Position numbers and translations under genes: made by a program
Source: a virus
Length of the DNA: 64,000 bases
Reading direction: 5' to 3' (one strand)
Virus record (IMG/VR): IMGVR_UViG_3300006990_004842
Coordinates: 1 to 64,000 of that record
Notes under the pieces: generated by a model
Seen by the model: the letters and a program-made list of their open reading frames with translations, nothing else
Databases searched by the model: none
Told to the model about the DNA's origin: nothing
Shown: positions 6,658-14,994 of the stretch, piece after piece
Numbering within the stretch: position 1 is the stretch's first letter
How the letters are laid out: the number at the start of each line of letters is the position of its first letter

Positions 6658-7906
6658 TTATACCTCTATATAGTTTATATTTTGTGTCACTAATAATGTT
6701 TCCATCCTCATATTCTAAATCTGGATTGTAATCATTGTCAGGATATTTATTCATAAGTATCGTTACAACGCCTTCTTCTCGAAGATTAGGAGCTCTATAC
6801 ATTAGATTTATTAATGAATTGTCAACAATACTTCTAATGCCTCTAGCACCAATATTCATGTCAATTGCCTGTTCAGCAACAGAATTTATATACTCGTCAC
6901 TAAACTCAATATTAATGTCGTCGATACTTAAAATATACTTTACTTGATCAAGAACATTATTTTTAACATTTTTAATTATACTATATAAATGTGTTTTGTC
7001 AAGTTTATCTAATACTGCAATTATGGGCAGTCTGGATACAAACTCAGGAATGAGTCCGTATTCTATAACATCTTTGTGTTCTAAGAATTGCACAAAGTTC
7101 TCAGCATCTGATACTATGTTAGCACCAAATCCTATGTTATTCTTGCTTTTAAGTCTCTTCTTAATAACTTTGTCTATGCCTACAAATGCACCGCCTACAA
7201 TAAACAATACATTAGCAGTATCAAATTCTACATAATCTTCTACCATTGATTTTTTATTGTTTGAAACTTTTATTTTAACTACTGTGCCTTCTATTAGTCT
7301 TAGGAGTGCTTGTTGAACACCTTCACCACTAACGTCGCGTGTAGCCGTGTTAGATTCGCTCCTACGGGCCTTTTTGTCTATCTCGTCTATGTATACAATA
7401 CCTTTCTGTGCTAGTTCTAAATCATAATTAGCAAGGCTCAACAGACGCTCTAAGACGCTCTCTACGTCTTCTCCAACGTATCCTGCTTCAGTTAGTGTAG
7501 TTGCATCTGCTATAGCAAAAGGTACACCTAATTTTTTTGCTAGTGTTTTAGCAAATAGTGTTTTACCAGTACCAGTAGAGCCTGTTAACAAAATGTTACT
7601 CTTGTCTACTTCTAAATCGCCTGGGTTATTGTAAACTCTTTTGTAGTGGTTGTATGCACTAACACTTAACATTTCTTTGGTTTGTTTATGACCAACGATA
7701 TGGTCATTTAAGAATTCAAATATTTCGGGTGGGGAGGGTAAATCAACGGGTGCTATTTCTGGGTCTTCAGTTTCATTAGTTACAATGTTGTAACTTAATG
7801 TGATACATTCATCACATATAAAAACATTAGGGCCGGCTATAAGTTTTTTAACTAAGTCTCGTTTTTTACCGCAAAAACTGCACTCTAAATTAGTATTGTC
7901 TGACAT
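6647..7906 (-). CDS. clpX: ClpX-type AAA+ unfoldase
   Basis: Full-length ClpX, 419 aa: N-terminal zinc-binding domain with C9, C12, C31 and C34; Walker A GSTGTGKT at 109-116; pore loop GYVG at 142-145; Walker B IVYIDE at 170-175; and GARG sensor 2 at 353-356. The IGF tripeptide that docks on ClpP is kept at 258-260, so it should work with host ClpP; no clpP is seen here. The RKH pore-entry loop of cellular ClpX is replaced by a Lys/Ser-rich stretch (NNKKS, 216-220), which may change substrate choice. It is first in a late operon with an octamer 5 nt before the ATG. Confidence 0.95.
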   Translation of the reverse strand: MSDNTNLECSFCGKKRDLVKKLIAGPNVFICDECITLSYNIVTNETEDPEIAPVDLPSPPEIFEFLNDHIVGHKQTKEMLSVSAYNHYKRVYNNPGDLEVDKSNILLTGSTGTGKTLFAKTLAKKLGVPFAIADATTLTEAGYVGEDVESVLERLLSLANYDLELAQKGIVYIDEIDKKARRSESNTATRDVSGEGVQQALLRLIEGTVVKIKVSNNKKSMVEDYVEFDTANVLFIVGGAFVGIDKVIKKRLKSKNNIGFGANIVSDAENFVQFLEHKDVIEYGLIPEFVSRLPIIAVLDKLDKTHLYSIIKNVKNNVLDQVKYILSIDDINIEFSDEYINSVAEQAIDMNIGARGIRSIVDNSLINLMYRAPNLREEGVVTILMNKYPDNDYNPDLEYEDGNIISDTKYKLYRGINEK

Positions 7907-7911
7907 GCTAG

Positions 7912-7919
7912 TATTTATA
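7912..7919 (-). promoter_or_regulatory. late promoter octamer for the clpX-bS21 operon
   Basis: TATAAATA, identical to the T4 late consensus, 5 nt before the clpX ATG. No Shine-Dalgarno sequence lies between, so a leaderless transcript is predicted. Confidence 0.75.
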
Positions 7920-7920
7920 G

Positions 7921-8676
7921 TTAATCAATGTTTGCGGTGTCGTCTTTAGGATAATCTACTGCCCAAAACCCTAATTTTTCTTTTACTTCTTTTTCGGAAG
8001 TGTTTAGCAGTATATTGTATATTTCTTTTTCTGACCAATCCTCTTTGTTAAGTTCACTTCCTGCCATTAGTCTAGCGGCTTCACGTAAATCGCCTGATGC
8101 AGGAACTTCAACTTGTACTTCTTTGACTTTTTGTTGAGATTCTTGAGATGCAATTAATTGTTTTTTGAGTGTATTATATCTTGCTTCTAGTTTGTTAAAT
8201 TTATCTTGTTGGCTTTCATCAACAGTCTCAACTGGCACTTCAACTATTTTTTCAACTTCTACAATCTTTTCAACTTCTACAATCTTTTCAACTTCAACAG
8301 GTTTCTCAACCTCAACAATTTTTTCAACCTCGATAATTTTTTCTTCTTGCTTACTTTCTTGTACTAATTTTAATTTGCTTTTGAGTTGATTGATCTCTTT
8401 TTGTAATTCAAATACATGATCATTATCAACTACTTCTACAATTTTTTCGACTTCGACGATTCGCTCTGGACCTGGGACTTCCTTTTCGACAATTCGTTCA
8501 ACCTCCTTGACGACCTCAATCTCCTTTGGGACTTCAACTTCAACGACCTTTTCAACTGGCACCTCCTTTTCTACAACTTTAGGATTATCTAATGTGTCAA
8601 TCAACAATGTCAGCAAACCGCTATACTTTTCATTGACTTCGTTTATATATTTCTGTATGTCTTCAGCTCTCGCCAT
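7921..8676 (-). CDS. coiled-coil protein with VEKIVEV repeats
   Basis: A 251-aa acidic protein built around two blocks of short repeats of the type EVEKIVEVEK (about residues 35-82 and 112-150), separated by a heptad-like coiled coil. A more ordered C-terminal ~60 residues (about 195-251) includes EAARLMAGSEL and ends with AVDYPKDD. Repeats of alternating Val/Ile and Glu/Lys favour extended beta or coiled structure. It overlaps the end of the upstream membrane protein gene by 14 nt. It could be a stalk or scaffold partner of that protein; function unknown. Confidence 0.7.
   Translation of the reverse strand: MARAEDIQKYINEVNEKYSGLLTLLIDTLDNPKVVEKEVPVEKVVEVEVPKEIEVVKEVERIVEKEVPGPERIVEVEKIVEVVDNDHVFELQKEINQLKSKLKLVQESKQEEKIIEVEKIVEVEKPVEVEKIVEVEKIVEVEKIVEVPVETVDESQQDKFNKLEARYNTLKKQLIASQESQQKVKEVQVEVPASGDLREAARLMAGSELNKEDWSEKEIYNILLNTSEKEVKEKLGFWAVDYPKDDTANID
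8232..8343 (-). repeat. 18-nt tandem repeat inside the coiled-coil gene
   Basis: About six imperfect copies of an 18-nt unit (plus-strand form ttcaacttctacaatctt) encode the VEKIVE repeats. Third-position variation between copies shows it is older than a recent slippage event. Confidence 0.75.
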
Positions 8677-10156
8677 CCTGTTCTAACCTTTTCTTTAATC
8701 TGTTTTCTAATATCTGTATGTGTTCGGGTGTGTCTATGTCAACATCAAATTCTTGATCTCTACTGTATCCGCTCATTATGTCAGCGGCATCATCAACAGC
8801 ACTTGGTAATTCTTCCTTGTCCTCTGGTATGTCGGGCATGTTGTCTCCATATAGTTCCCTTGATTGCTCCTCAAATGATGAGTCGTAGTATTGCTCCTCA
8901 ACTTCTTCTGGAGTTGGTTTAGTTGGTAATGGAGGTCCTTTGCTTTCTAAGTTAATGCCATACCTTAATAATGTTTGGTTAGCCGCGATAACCAGCATAA
9001 CTGCTAATGGATCAAACACAAATACTAGCATAAGAATAAACACTTGTACCGCTTTGTCTAATAAGTCTGCTTCGTCACCGCCAAATAATAATTGTGCTAC
9101 GTATTTGATTGGACCCACTTCTTTTTCTAAGGCACGAACTTCTTGTTCAGCCTCAAACTTTTCGTCTTTAAGTGTTGCTATCTTACCGTAAATTGTATCA
9201 ATTTCCGTGTTAAAAGTATCGATCTGGTCTAAAGTATCATCTTGCGATTGTGTACTTTGATTTCTCAACCTGTTTATTTCTGCATTAGCATCTTGTATTG
9301 TGTCCTGTGCTTGACCTCTATATCGGTCAATAGCATCTTGGAACACTTTGATGTCTGCTGTTGCCTGTGTTCTTAAGTTCTTTTGTTGTTCTGATATTTG
9401 ATCACGTTCTGCTTGTTGCGTGGCTCGCAACTCATCTGCTTGTGCAACGTAATCTATTGTTTCTGTTTCAGCACGTCTAAATGTACCACCTTCTTCAGTG
9501 GTAATAACTTCTACGCCCTTTTCTCTGAGATCATTTACTGCCTTATCTAATGCTGACAATCTAGTCTCAAGTGATGCCAAATCAGAAGTAAGTTGTGTTC
9601 TTACACTTTCTATTTGACCTTGGTTGTAATCTATGTCACCTTGTACTTGTTGCCAAGCAGTATCACGTATTTGGATTTGTGCATCTATGCTGTCTTGTAC
9701 ATCTAGTCCTGTACCAGAAGTGAGACTTTGTATTCTATCTTCTATGATGCCAATACGGTTTTCTTCACGTGCTATTTGTCCGTCAATACGTTCTACAAAA
9801 GCAATAGCATCACCACTTACGCCAGCCTGGTCTAAGTGAGCCTTACTGAGATAACCAAAGATTCCCATACTGGTTATAAGCATGAGCACAAGAACTGCGG
9901 TACTAAGATATGCTTTTAGTGTAAGACTGGTTTCGTCCCAATAACGGTACAACCAACTTGCTGTGAGTAGTTTACCTACTTCTAATGTACCAGCCATTAC
10001 CGCAATAGGTAAAGCCGCCGCACTGAATATGGCCATAAGACCTGCGATACTAAACCATGCCGCAACTCCGGCTATGGATAGTGCTGTTATAAGTGTAAGT
10101 ATACCAAACCACATAGTACTACTATTTAGTCGGTTTGGTTGGGGTAATTCAGTCAT
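8663..10156 (-). CDS. large membrane protein with a coiled-coil middle
   Basis: A 497-aa protein. Three or four membrane helices lie in the first ~115 residues, followed by a ~240-residue Gln/Glu-rich coiled coil (about 120-350). A further hydrophobic hairpin lies near 365-400, and the tail is acidic with Asp/Glu clusters and basic only at its end. The start at 10156 has an AAGG site 6 nt upstream. Similar membrane/coiled-coil proteins occur in marine T4-like phages without assigned function. The 132 nt upstream look structured. It may form a membrane scaffold with the repeat protein encoded next. Confidence 0.7.
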   Translation of the reverse strand: MTELPQPNRLNSSTMWFGILTLITALSIAGVAAWFSIAGLMAIFSAAALPIAVMAGTLEVGKLLTASWLYRYWDETSLTLKAYLSTAVLVLMLITSMGIFGYLSKAHLDQAGVSGDAIAFVERIDGQIAREENRIGIIEDRIQSLTSGTGLDVQDSIDAQIQIRDTAWQQVQGDIDYNQGQIESVRTQLTSDLASLETRLSALDKAVNDLREKGVEVITTEEGGTFRRAETETIDYVAQADELRATQQAERDQISEQQKNLRTQATADIKVFQDAIDRYRGQAQDTIQDANAEINRLRNQSTQSQDDTLDQIDTFNTEIDTIYGKIATLKDEKFEAEQEVRALEKEVGPIKYVAQLLFGGDEADLLDKAVQVFILMLVFVFDPLAVMLVIAANQTLLRYGINLESKGPPLPTKPTPEEVEEQYYDSSFEEQSRELYGDNMPDIPEDKEELPSAVDDAADIMSGYSRDQEFDVDIDTPEHIQILENRLKKRLEQDGES

Positions 10157-10179
10157 TAAGTACCTTGTTTAAGATAGTG

Positions 10180-10285
10180 GCCCCCACTCGTCAGTGAGGA
10201 AAGCCGACTACGTTCTAATCTCATCATATATCATCATATAGCACTGTTATAGACCGTCGTCGAGCAAACAGTGAAGCTCTGTTAG
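10180..10285 (-). ncRNA. structured leader or small RNA candidate
   Basis: The 132-nt gap before the 497-aa gene is GC-richer than its surroundings. It can fold a GTGG/CCAC hairpin near 10180, a CTC/GAG hairpin next to it, and a 7-bp CACTGTT/AACAGTG stem near 10240-10272. No ORF and no late octamer are seen. It could be a 5' leader element or a processed RNA; the family is unknown. Confidence 0.3.
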
Positions 10286-10288
10286 TGT

Positions 10289-10765
10289 TTAACTAAATTT
10301 TACTTTAGTATGGTCGTTAAGTTCAACAGTAGCACTATTATGCTCATGTTCTCTTACTGTGACTTTTTGTACCCAGCATCTTCCATTTGTTAATTCCTTA
10401 ACAATTTCATCTGCTTTGTCAAAAGCCATTTCAGCAAATCTTTCACAACCTGTGTGCGAAACAATTCTCAAATCAACTAAACTTTTTGCTTCTAGTTCTT
10501 TGAATGTTTCTAACTCTGGATCATCTTCTGCTACCAAGTAAGTATGGTCAAACATCTGTTTACACCATTCTTTAAGTGGCTTCAATCCACCAAAGTCTAC
10601 GATCCAATTACGCTCGTCAAGTTCGTCTCCACCAAAGGTGAATTCAAACTGTAATGCATAACCATGGATCAAGTTGCAATGACTGTCTGCCCGCCATTGC
10701 CTAAACGCACAACTGTGGCCAGTTGAATGCGAATATGTTTTGCCTGAATAAAATCTTTTGTTCAT
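10289..10765 (-). CDS. queD: QueD / 6-pyruvoyl-tetrahydropterin synthase-like enzyme
   Basis: 158 aa with the T-fold features of QueD/PTPS: H17, the HCNLIHGYA block (residues 29-37), DFGGLKPL (57-64), DHTYL (73-77) and E141. In cellular QueD the second block is normally HGH with two zinc ligands; here the second His is Tyr36, as I recall for phage members of this family. QueD makes 6-carboxytetrahydropterin for preQ0 synthesis, used in tRNA queuosine or 7-deazaguanine DNA modification. No other queuosine genes are in the window. An early promoter and a GAGG site precede it. Confidence 0.8.
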   Translation of the reverse strand: MNKRFYSGKTYSHSTGHSCAFRQWRADSHCNLIHGYALQFEFTFGGDELDERNWIVDFGGLKPLKEWCKQMFDHTYLVAEDDPELETFKELEAKSLVDLRIVSHTGCERFAEMAFDKADEIVKELTNGRCWVQKVTVREHEHNSATVELNDHTKVKFS

Positions 10766-10794
10766 CTATGTGCCTCGATAGAAATAATAAAGTT

Positions 10795-10822
10795 ATTATA
10801 CACTCTATTTAGGCTTTGTCAA
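10795..10822 (-). promoter_or_regulatory. early sigma70-type promoter for queD
   Basis: TTGACA (10817-10822), 16-nt spacer, TATAAT (10795-10800), minus strand. The leader is about 25 nt and includes GAGG before the ATG. Confidence 0.75.
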
Positions 10823-11973
10823 GCATTAATTTTGAGAAATGTGGTTAGTATGTCTATTTGGGATTGTTCTGATAGTGTAGGCCACTCTGGCATCAAAGCA
10901 GACATTGTTTTGTGATGTTCTGCAACATTGTTATCAAGTGTATTGAGATTGTGCTGTATAGTTTCTTGTATTGTGTCAACATCTGGTGAAATTAAAAATT
11001 TTTCAAGCCATTTGTTCATATGCACATAATCTCTATCTTGTTGATTGTAGAATAACTTGTAACCTAATTTTTCAAGGTAGTCAGTGCCGTGTTCTTCAGA
11101 GTAGTGTATAAAGGGTCTGCCGGCTACAATACAAGCATAAGTTTTTTCAGTAAAAAAATTACTACCTGGGCAAGTTTCTACCAATGCTGATATTGATGTG
11201 GTTTCTGCTAGTCTATAACCAATTAATTGTGTGTAGTTGTTTATGTTCAATTGAACAGAGTCTACTAAATCACTTTCGTATTTTAGCATGAACGGGTAAA
11301 CTTCATTTTCAAAATTAATAGTTCTTGGACCATATTCATTTATCATGGTCCTTGTACTTTCTATCCAATCATTCAACTGCTGTTTTTGATTTGGATCGAC
11401 AGGCATACCCTCACCTGCTAAATTTCTATTCATTACATAGGTTACATTGTCTGGAAAATAATGTAATAAATTTTTTATAGCAAGATAACGAAAAGGTCTC
11501 AACTTACCTGGTGTGTACAGAATCTGTTTTGTAAATGGTTGCCAAGGTACATTATGGTGCCAACTTGGCCACAAGTCATATATTAGTTTAGTTGATATCT
11601 CAAACGTCTCTATGTAATGCAAGGTATCAGGAAGTTCAACTTCTGAATAATTTGTAATATCCGTGCCTTTGTTCAACACATAGTTACATGGTATATCTAC
11701 AAGTGATGGAAACTGCCTGTAAAGTTCTTCTTGGAACCATATAAATGATCCGGCTTCACTTACGCAGGCTTCAAATACATTCCACATCACAACAATGTTA
11801 TGAACATCTACTCGTTCATAATTTTCCTGCTTGTTGATGCCAGGCATGCAATTCCAGTGGTCACGCTCATCAATTGCGGACCACACGTTGCTGATTCTGA
11901 TTAGTAAGGTTTTGCCAACTAGGTCAAACCTAGGACCCATTTCCTTTTTTCGTGTTCTATTGTGATTTGCCAC
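10819..11973 (-). CDS. TEK-motif glycosyltransferase-like protein (paralogue 2 of 6)
   Basis: 384 aa with the shared C-terminal block: FFTEKTYACI (TEK at 275-277), then YLEKLGYKLF. The aspartate-rich part after the block is reduced compared with its paralogues (NQQD instead of DESYD). The N-terminal two thirds align only loosely with the other copies. A GT-B sugar-transfer role is inferred from the GT10-like TEK motif. It starts 17 nt inside the end of the thermonuclease gene, and its end reaches the -35 region of the queD promoter. Confidence 0.58.
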   Translation of the reverse strand: MANHNRTRKKEMGPRFDLVGKTLLIRISNVWSAIDERDHWNCMPGINKQENYERVDVHNIVVMWNVFEACVSEAGSFIWFQEELYRQFPSLVDIPCNYVLNKGTDITNYSEVELPDTLHYIETFEISTKLIYDLWPSWHHNVPWQPFTKQILYTPGKLRPFRYLAIKNLLHYFPDNVTYVMNRNLAGEGMPVDPNQKQQLNDWIESTRTMINEYGPRTINFENEVYPFMLKYESDLVDSVQLNINNYTQLIGYRLAETTSISALVETCPGSNFFTEKTYACIVAGRPFIHYSEEHGTDYLEKLGYKLFYNQQDRDYVHMNKWLEKFLISPDVDTIQETIQHNLNTLDNNVAEHHKTMSALMPEWPTLSEQSQIDILTTFLKINA

Positions 11974-12448
11974 TATCGCTAATTCCTGCTTGTTCTGCAG
12001 TCATATTTACGATACCTTCTCTGATCAACTTGCTTCTATTGGCCAAATGCTTTTGATCAATCTCATCTTTGTCGCCACCAAAGTATGCTACAGCATGTCC
12101 TTCTTCAACTAATAATTCAGTGAGTGGACGCCATGCATCTTTGTTGCCATCATAAACAGAAAAGTCGCCAAGAATACGACCAAACTTACCTTTCATATCT
12201 TCGCCTTTTTTGTTTATTTGCGTTTTGAGAATTGGACCTGATTTGCCACCGAGTAATTGCTTTACTCGTTTTTTAGCCGCTAATCCAAATTGCTTTTCTA
12301 CCTTGTCGCGTGTCCTGCTTTCTGGTGTATCTATACCCATTAACCTAACACGTTCATCTTTTAATACGATACCGAAACCTAAATCAATATCAACGTCTAC
12401 GGTGTCCCCATCTACGATTTTAAGAACTTTTACCCTATACTCATACAT
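11957..12448 (-). CDS. staphylococcal-nuclease-like (thermonuclease) protein
   Basis: 163 aa with the SNase fold signatures: VDGDTVDVDIDLGFG (calcium site), RVRLMGIDTPE (catalytic Arg and Glu) and GKFGRILGD (second catalytic Arg). Such calcium-dependent enzymes cut DNA and RNA. No signal peptide is present, so it acts in the cytoplasm, perhaps on host nucleic acid. A late octamer (12478-12485) with an AGGAGAG site precedes it, so a leadered late mRNA is expected. Confidence 0.9.
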   Translation of the reverse strand: MYEYRVKVLKIVDGDTVDVDIDLGFGIVLKDERVRLMGIDTPESRTRDKVEKQFGLAAKKRVKQLLGGKSGPILKTQINKKGEDMKGKFGRILGDFSVYDGNKDAWRPLTELLVEEGHAVAYFGGDKDEIDQKHLANRSKLIREGIVNMTAEQAGISDSGKSQ

Positions 12449-12477
12449 ACTACTCTCCTGTGTGTATTTTATAGTAG

Positions 12478-12485
12478 TATTTATC
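12478..12485 (-). promoter_or_regulatory. late promoter octamer for the thermonuclease gene
   Basis: GATAAATA on the minus strand; it touches the stop codon of the cell wall hydrolase gene. A leader of about 24 nt with AGGAGAG follows. Confidence 0.6.
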
Positions 12486-13114
12486 TAGTGTACGAAGAAT
12501 GCGTGGTTGTCTATAATTGCTACTTGGGTAAAGACGTATTGCCATTTTGGATTGGCAAGTCTAGGGTTGAAATAGTGTGTTGCACCTTGTGTTAAATCTG
12601 GTAGTTTTCCTTCGAGTGCCATTCTTGCTATTGCTATACTTTCTATCCAGGCATCCATATTTGCTTTTATAGTTCTACCTTGATGATCTGTGAGCATTAT
12701 AGCATCGCTTTTGCCATCACAGTACCAAGTGAATTGACACATGTTTTTAACAGGAACTAATCTGTTGTGATTTTCTTTCCACCATGTAGAATGGACCGCT
12801 TGGTATACAACATCACAAACTGTGTTTGGATATCTGGTACTATTGACTCTGTTGATGGTCACATTAGCAACTGCTGTTTTACCACGTGAACTTTCACCTC
12901 TTGCTTCAAAATAAATATTTTTTGCAAGGCAATGCATTTGATCTAAATCTACGTCTGGAATAGTAGGCTTTATTTCTACAGTTTCTTGCACCACTTCTGG
13001 CTCAGGTTCAACAGTTTCTTGCACTTCAGCAGGTGTAAACAACCACGCCGCTACAACTGTAGAAATCACTCCTATAGGAAAGAAAGCGAATATCAAAATT
13101 GCAAACTTTTTCAT
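12485..13114 (-). CDS. SleB/CwlJ-type cell wall hydrolase (likely endolysin)
   Basis: 209 aa. An N-terminal hydrophobic helix (residues 4-26, signal or signal-anchor) is followed by a Pro/Glu linker to about residue 55. A Hydrolase_2 domain then carries the catalytic Glu in NIYFEARGES, with GATHYFNPRLANP near the C-terminus. The family cuts peptidoglycan as glucosaminidase or lytic transglycosylase. The signal-anchor layout resembles SAR-type endolysins. A good candidate for the lysis enzyme; no holin is clearly identified nearby. Confidence 0.85.
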   Translation of the reverse strand: MKKFAILIFAFFPIGVISTVVAAWLFTPAEVQETVEPEPEVVQETVEIKPTIPDVDLDQMHCLAKNIYFEARGESSRGKTAVANVTINRVNSTRYPNTVCDVVYQAVHSTWWKENHNRLVPVKNMCQFTWYCDGKSDAIMLTDHQGRTIKANMDAWIESIAIARMALEGKLPDLTQGATHYFNPRLANPKWQYVFTQVAIIDNHAFFVH

Positions 13115-13132
13115 AAGTCCTCCTTACATAAA

Positions 13133-13426
13133 CTATTTTGCTAGTGTAATGTTTGTAGTACTCTGTAAGTATCCTTTGCTAATTTCTTCTTCAGTTGCAA
13201 CATAAGCAACAACCGTAGTTCTATTTATTAAAAACTTTTCGGCTCTGCTAGTCATCATCCACGGAATAATACCCATTTTGCCATCTGGCGTAGCACTAAT
13301 TGTTGCGGGTTTGGTAACAACTAGATTGGCATCTGTATCATCTTCATAACATGCAATGACTTCTTCACCGCTTGTAAGTTTGATTGATATGGTAGTACCT
13401 TGCTTGATTGGTTTCTCTAATAACAT
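13133..13426 (-). CDS. Sm-like small beta-barrel protein, 97 aa
   Basis: The pattern GTTISIKLTSGEEVIACYEDDTDANLVVTKPATI resembles the Sm1 strand pattern of Sm/Hfq-like barrels. A paralogue lies at 46764-47087, with the similar GKVVTIRTNNGQEIICKLNGV. Both then share a PxxMTSxxExxxxxR-like segment. Sm-like folds often bind RNA, but none of the Hfq RNA-binding residues can be claimed here. An early promoter at 13449-13477 with an AGG site precedes it. Confidence 0.6.
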   Translation of the reverse strand: MLLEKPIKQGTTISIKLTSGEEVIACYEDDTDANLVVTKPATISATPDGKMGIIPWMMTSRAEKFLINRTTVVAYVATEEEISKGYLQSTTNITLAK

Positions 13427-13448
13427 AATATTTTTACCTGTTTAATAC

Positions 13449-13477
13449 ATTATATACGTACTTTATAGATAAGTCAA
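13449..13477 (-). promoter_or_regulatory. early sigma70-type promoter
   Basis: TTGACT (13472-13477), 17-nt spacer, TATAAT (13449-13454), minus strand, before the Sm-like gene. Confidence 0.65.
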
Positions 13478-13540
13478 GCAATTTTTAGGCTATTTTTGCC
13501 GTGAATAGAGTGGATTTTTATTGTTTTGAGTAAATATTAT

Positions 13541-13658
13541 TGTGACAGACATGTTTAATGTCTAACAAGTAATAGTAAAAGTGTCCCTCTTAGAATACAC
13601 TATATAGTAGAAGAGCACTACAAACCATCTGTCACAGCTCATTAAGTTGTCCGGACAA
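13541..13658 (-). ncRNA. structured intergenic RNA candidate
   Basis: The longest gene-free interval (13427-13662). A 9-bp inverted repeat TGTGACAGA (13541-13549) / TCTGTCACA (13628-13636) encloses two internal hairpins: AGACAT/ATGTCT, and an AGTG..CTCTT/AAGAG..CACT stem. It is flanked by a 12-bp palindrome TTGTCCGGACAA (13647-13658) just after the stop of the glycosyltransferase gene. The fold suggests a three-way junction. No known ribozyme or riboswitch core was recognised, and the strand is uncertain. Confidence 0.4.
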
Positions 13659-13662
13659 CGAC

Positions 13663-14436
13663 TTATAAGTAAAGTACTTCGTCTTGTTGATAGACAAATT
13701 CACCTTTGCTTAACATTTCCATCAACCTTAATCTGGAATCAGATTCTCTACTTCCATGGACATGAACTGCACCTGCATAAGATAAATCTATTTGATTAAA
13801 CTGCTTGTTCATTGACATACAATCACTTAACCTCACATGATCAGATTCATCAAAGAATAAAAACTGATAGGCTAATCGAGGATCATAGTGATCTTCAAAC
13901 TTGATGTCTTGACTCCACAACATTGCATTGTATATGATTTGCTCACTGTCCCATCTATCAGGATTCCAATTCTCAACCATGCTGATACCTAAATCCCAAA
14001 CATCTTGGCTCATGTCTTTTGGGTAATAACGTAATCCACAGTTGAAATACTTTTCAAATTTGATATCATAGTGTTCGTCAGTTGTACTCACTGGCTGTGT
14101 AAAATTAAACATTTTGAAATACTTGGTATCCCAAAAATAATCTACACCCTTGATAAAAAGTACATCAAGGTCAGCATATAAAATATTATGTCCTTGTTTC
14201 CACAAGTCATATATTTCATAAAAATTTGTTTTGAATACATCTCTGATGTTGTCTGCTTCGCCACGGAATACTTTTACTTCATCTAAATCTTTGATGTGTT
14301 TCCTTGCAGACTCTGTGAGTATCTCTTCCATACGAGCATAGTCGTTTTCAAGTTGATCTACTTTATCAGATTTGTCGTCCCACCATTTAGAATGATCAGA
14401 TATTTTGTAATTCTTTGCAACTAGAATGTTACTCAT
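13663..14436 (-). CDS. GT-A-type glycosyltransferase with DxD motif
   Basis: 257 aa. HNILYADLDVLFI contains a DxD (DLD 89-91) typical of nucleotide-diphospho-sugar transferases that bind metal and UDP/GDP-sugar. FNCGLRYYP and AVHVHGS further along fit the acceptor-side and metal-binding His of this fold. It overlaps the upstream methyltransferase gene by ATGA. Together with the methyltransferase and the TEK protein at 14995 it forms a glycan-modification cassette. Donor and acceptor unknown. Confidence 0.75.
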   Translation of the reverse strand: MSNILVAKNYKISDHSKWWDDKSDKVDQLENDYARMEEILTESARKHIKDLDEVKVFRGEADNIRDVFKTNFYEIYDLWKQGHNILYADLDVLFIKGVDYFWDTKYFKMFNFTQPVSTTDEHYDIKFEKYFNCGLRYYPKDMSQDVWDLGISMVENWNPDRWDSEQIIYNAMLWSQDIKFEDHYDPRLAYQFLFFDESDHVRLSDCMSMNKQFNQIDLSYAGAVHVHGSRESDSRLRLMEMLSKGEFVYQQDEVLYL

Positions 14437-14984
14437 TTAACCACCCACCAAGTTGCAAATTGTTCATCTGTTTTATTAAGTGGTAGATTGTTTGCTTCTC
14501 TGAATTCATCAACTGCTTTAATTACACCAAACTCTTCGATATGACTTTTTGAAATATAATCATGTCCTGCTAATATTCCGCCTGGTTTAATTTTAGGCCA
14601 CCATGCATCTATGTCTGCTTTAACAGGTTCATATTTGTGATCAGCATCTAGGTATACAAAGTCTAAACTTTGATTTTCAAAATGCTTAGAAGCACTCACA
14701 CTGTGGGCTCTCCAAATTTCTGCACAATCAAATTCTTTTTCAAACGAATCTTTAACGTTCAAATAAAGATGATCTAAACTTTCTTGGCTTTTGAATTCAT
14801 TACCAGGCTTATCAGTGTAGCCTTCGTATAACTCCCAAGGGTCGATACCTATAAATCTTTTAGGCTTAAGAGTTCTAATAATAGTCCTACTGTAGTCGCC
14901 TCGCCACACACCAACTTCAATTGCTGTGTCTATGTTTTTTAATTCTTTGCTAACAACTGAAGTTAGCCAACCTGTTCTTTCCAT
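14433..14984 (-). CDS. class I SAM-dependent methyltransferase
   Basis: 183 aa with motif I AIEVGVWRGDYS, an acidic strand RFIGIDPW, and LDFVYLDADHKYEPVKAD near the end of the core. This is the layout of the Methyltransf_24 class, which includes O-methyltransferases acting on sugars and natural products. It sits between two glycosyltransferase genes, so methylation of a glycan is the favoured guess. No DNA-methyltransferase NPPY/DPPY motif is seen. Confidence 0.8.
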   Translation of the reverse strand: MERTGWLTSVVSKELKNIDTAIEVGVWRGDYSRTIIRTLKPKRFIGIDPWELYEGYTDKPGNEFKSQESLDHLYLNVKDSFEKEFDCAEIWRAHSVSASKHFENQSLDFVYLDADHKYEPVKADIDAWWPKIKPGGILAGHDYISKSHIEEFGVIKAVDEFREANNLPLNKTDEQFATWWVVK

Positions 14985-14994
14985 ATTTAATCCA

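Noticed and set aside
8232-8343. CRISPR-like regular repeats
   Set aside because: Repeats are contiguous, in frame and encode protein repeats; there are no spacers.
10180-10230. possible hammerhead ribozyme (CTGACGAG on the minus strand)
   Set aside because: The CUGANGA box is followed by a short stem, but the required GAAA box and closing stem are missing.
13557-13637. 26-codon leader-peptide ORF inside the structured region
   Set aside because: No ribosome-binding site and no stalling codon pattern; the inverted repeats explain the region better.
13647-13658. TTGTCCGGACAA palindrome as an attachment site
   Set aside because: No integrase, no second copy found in the window and a lytic T4-like context.
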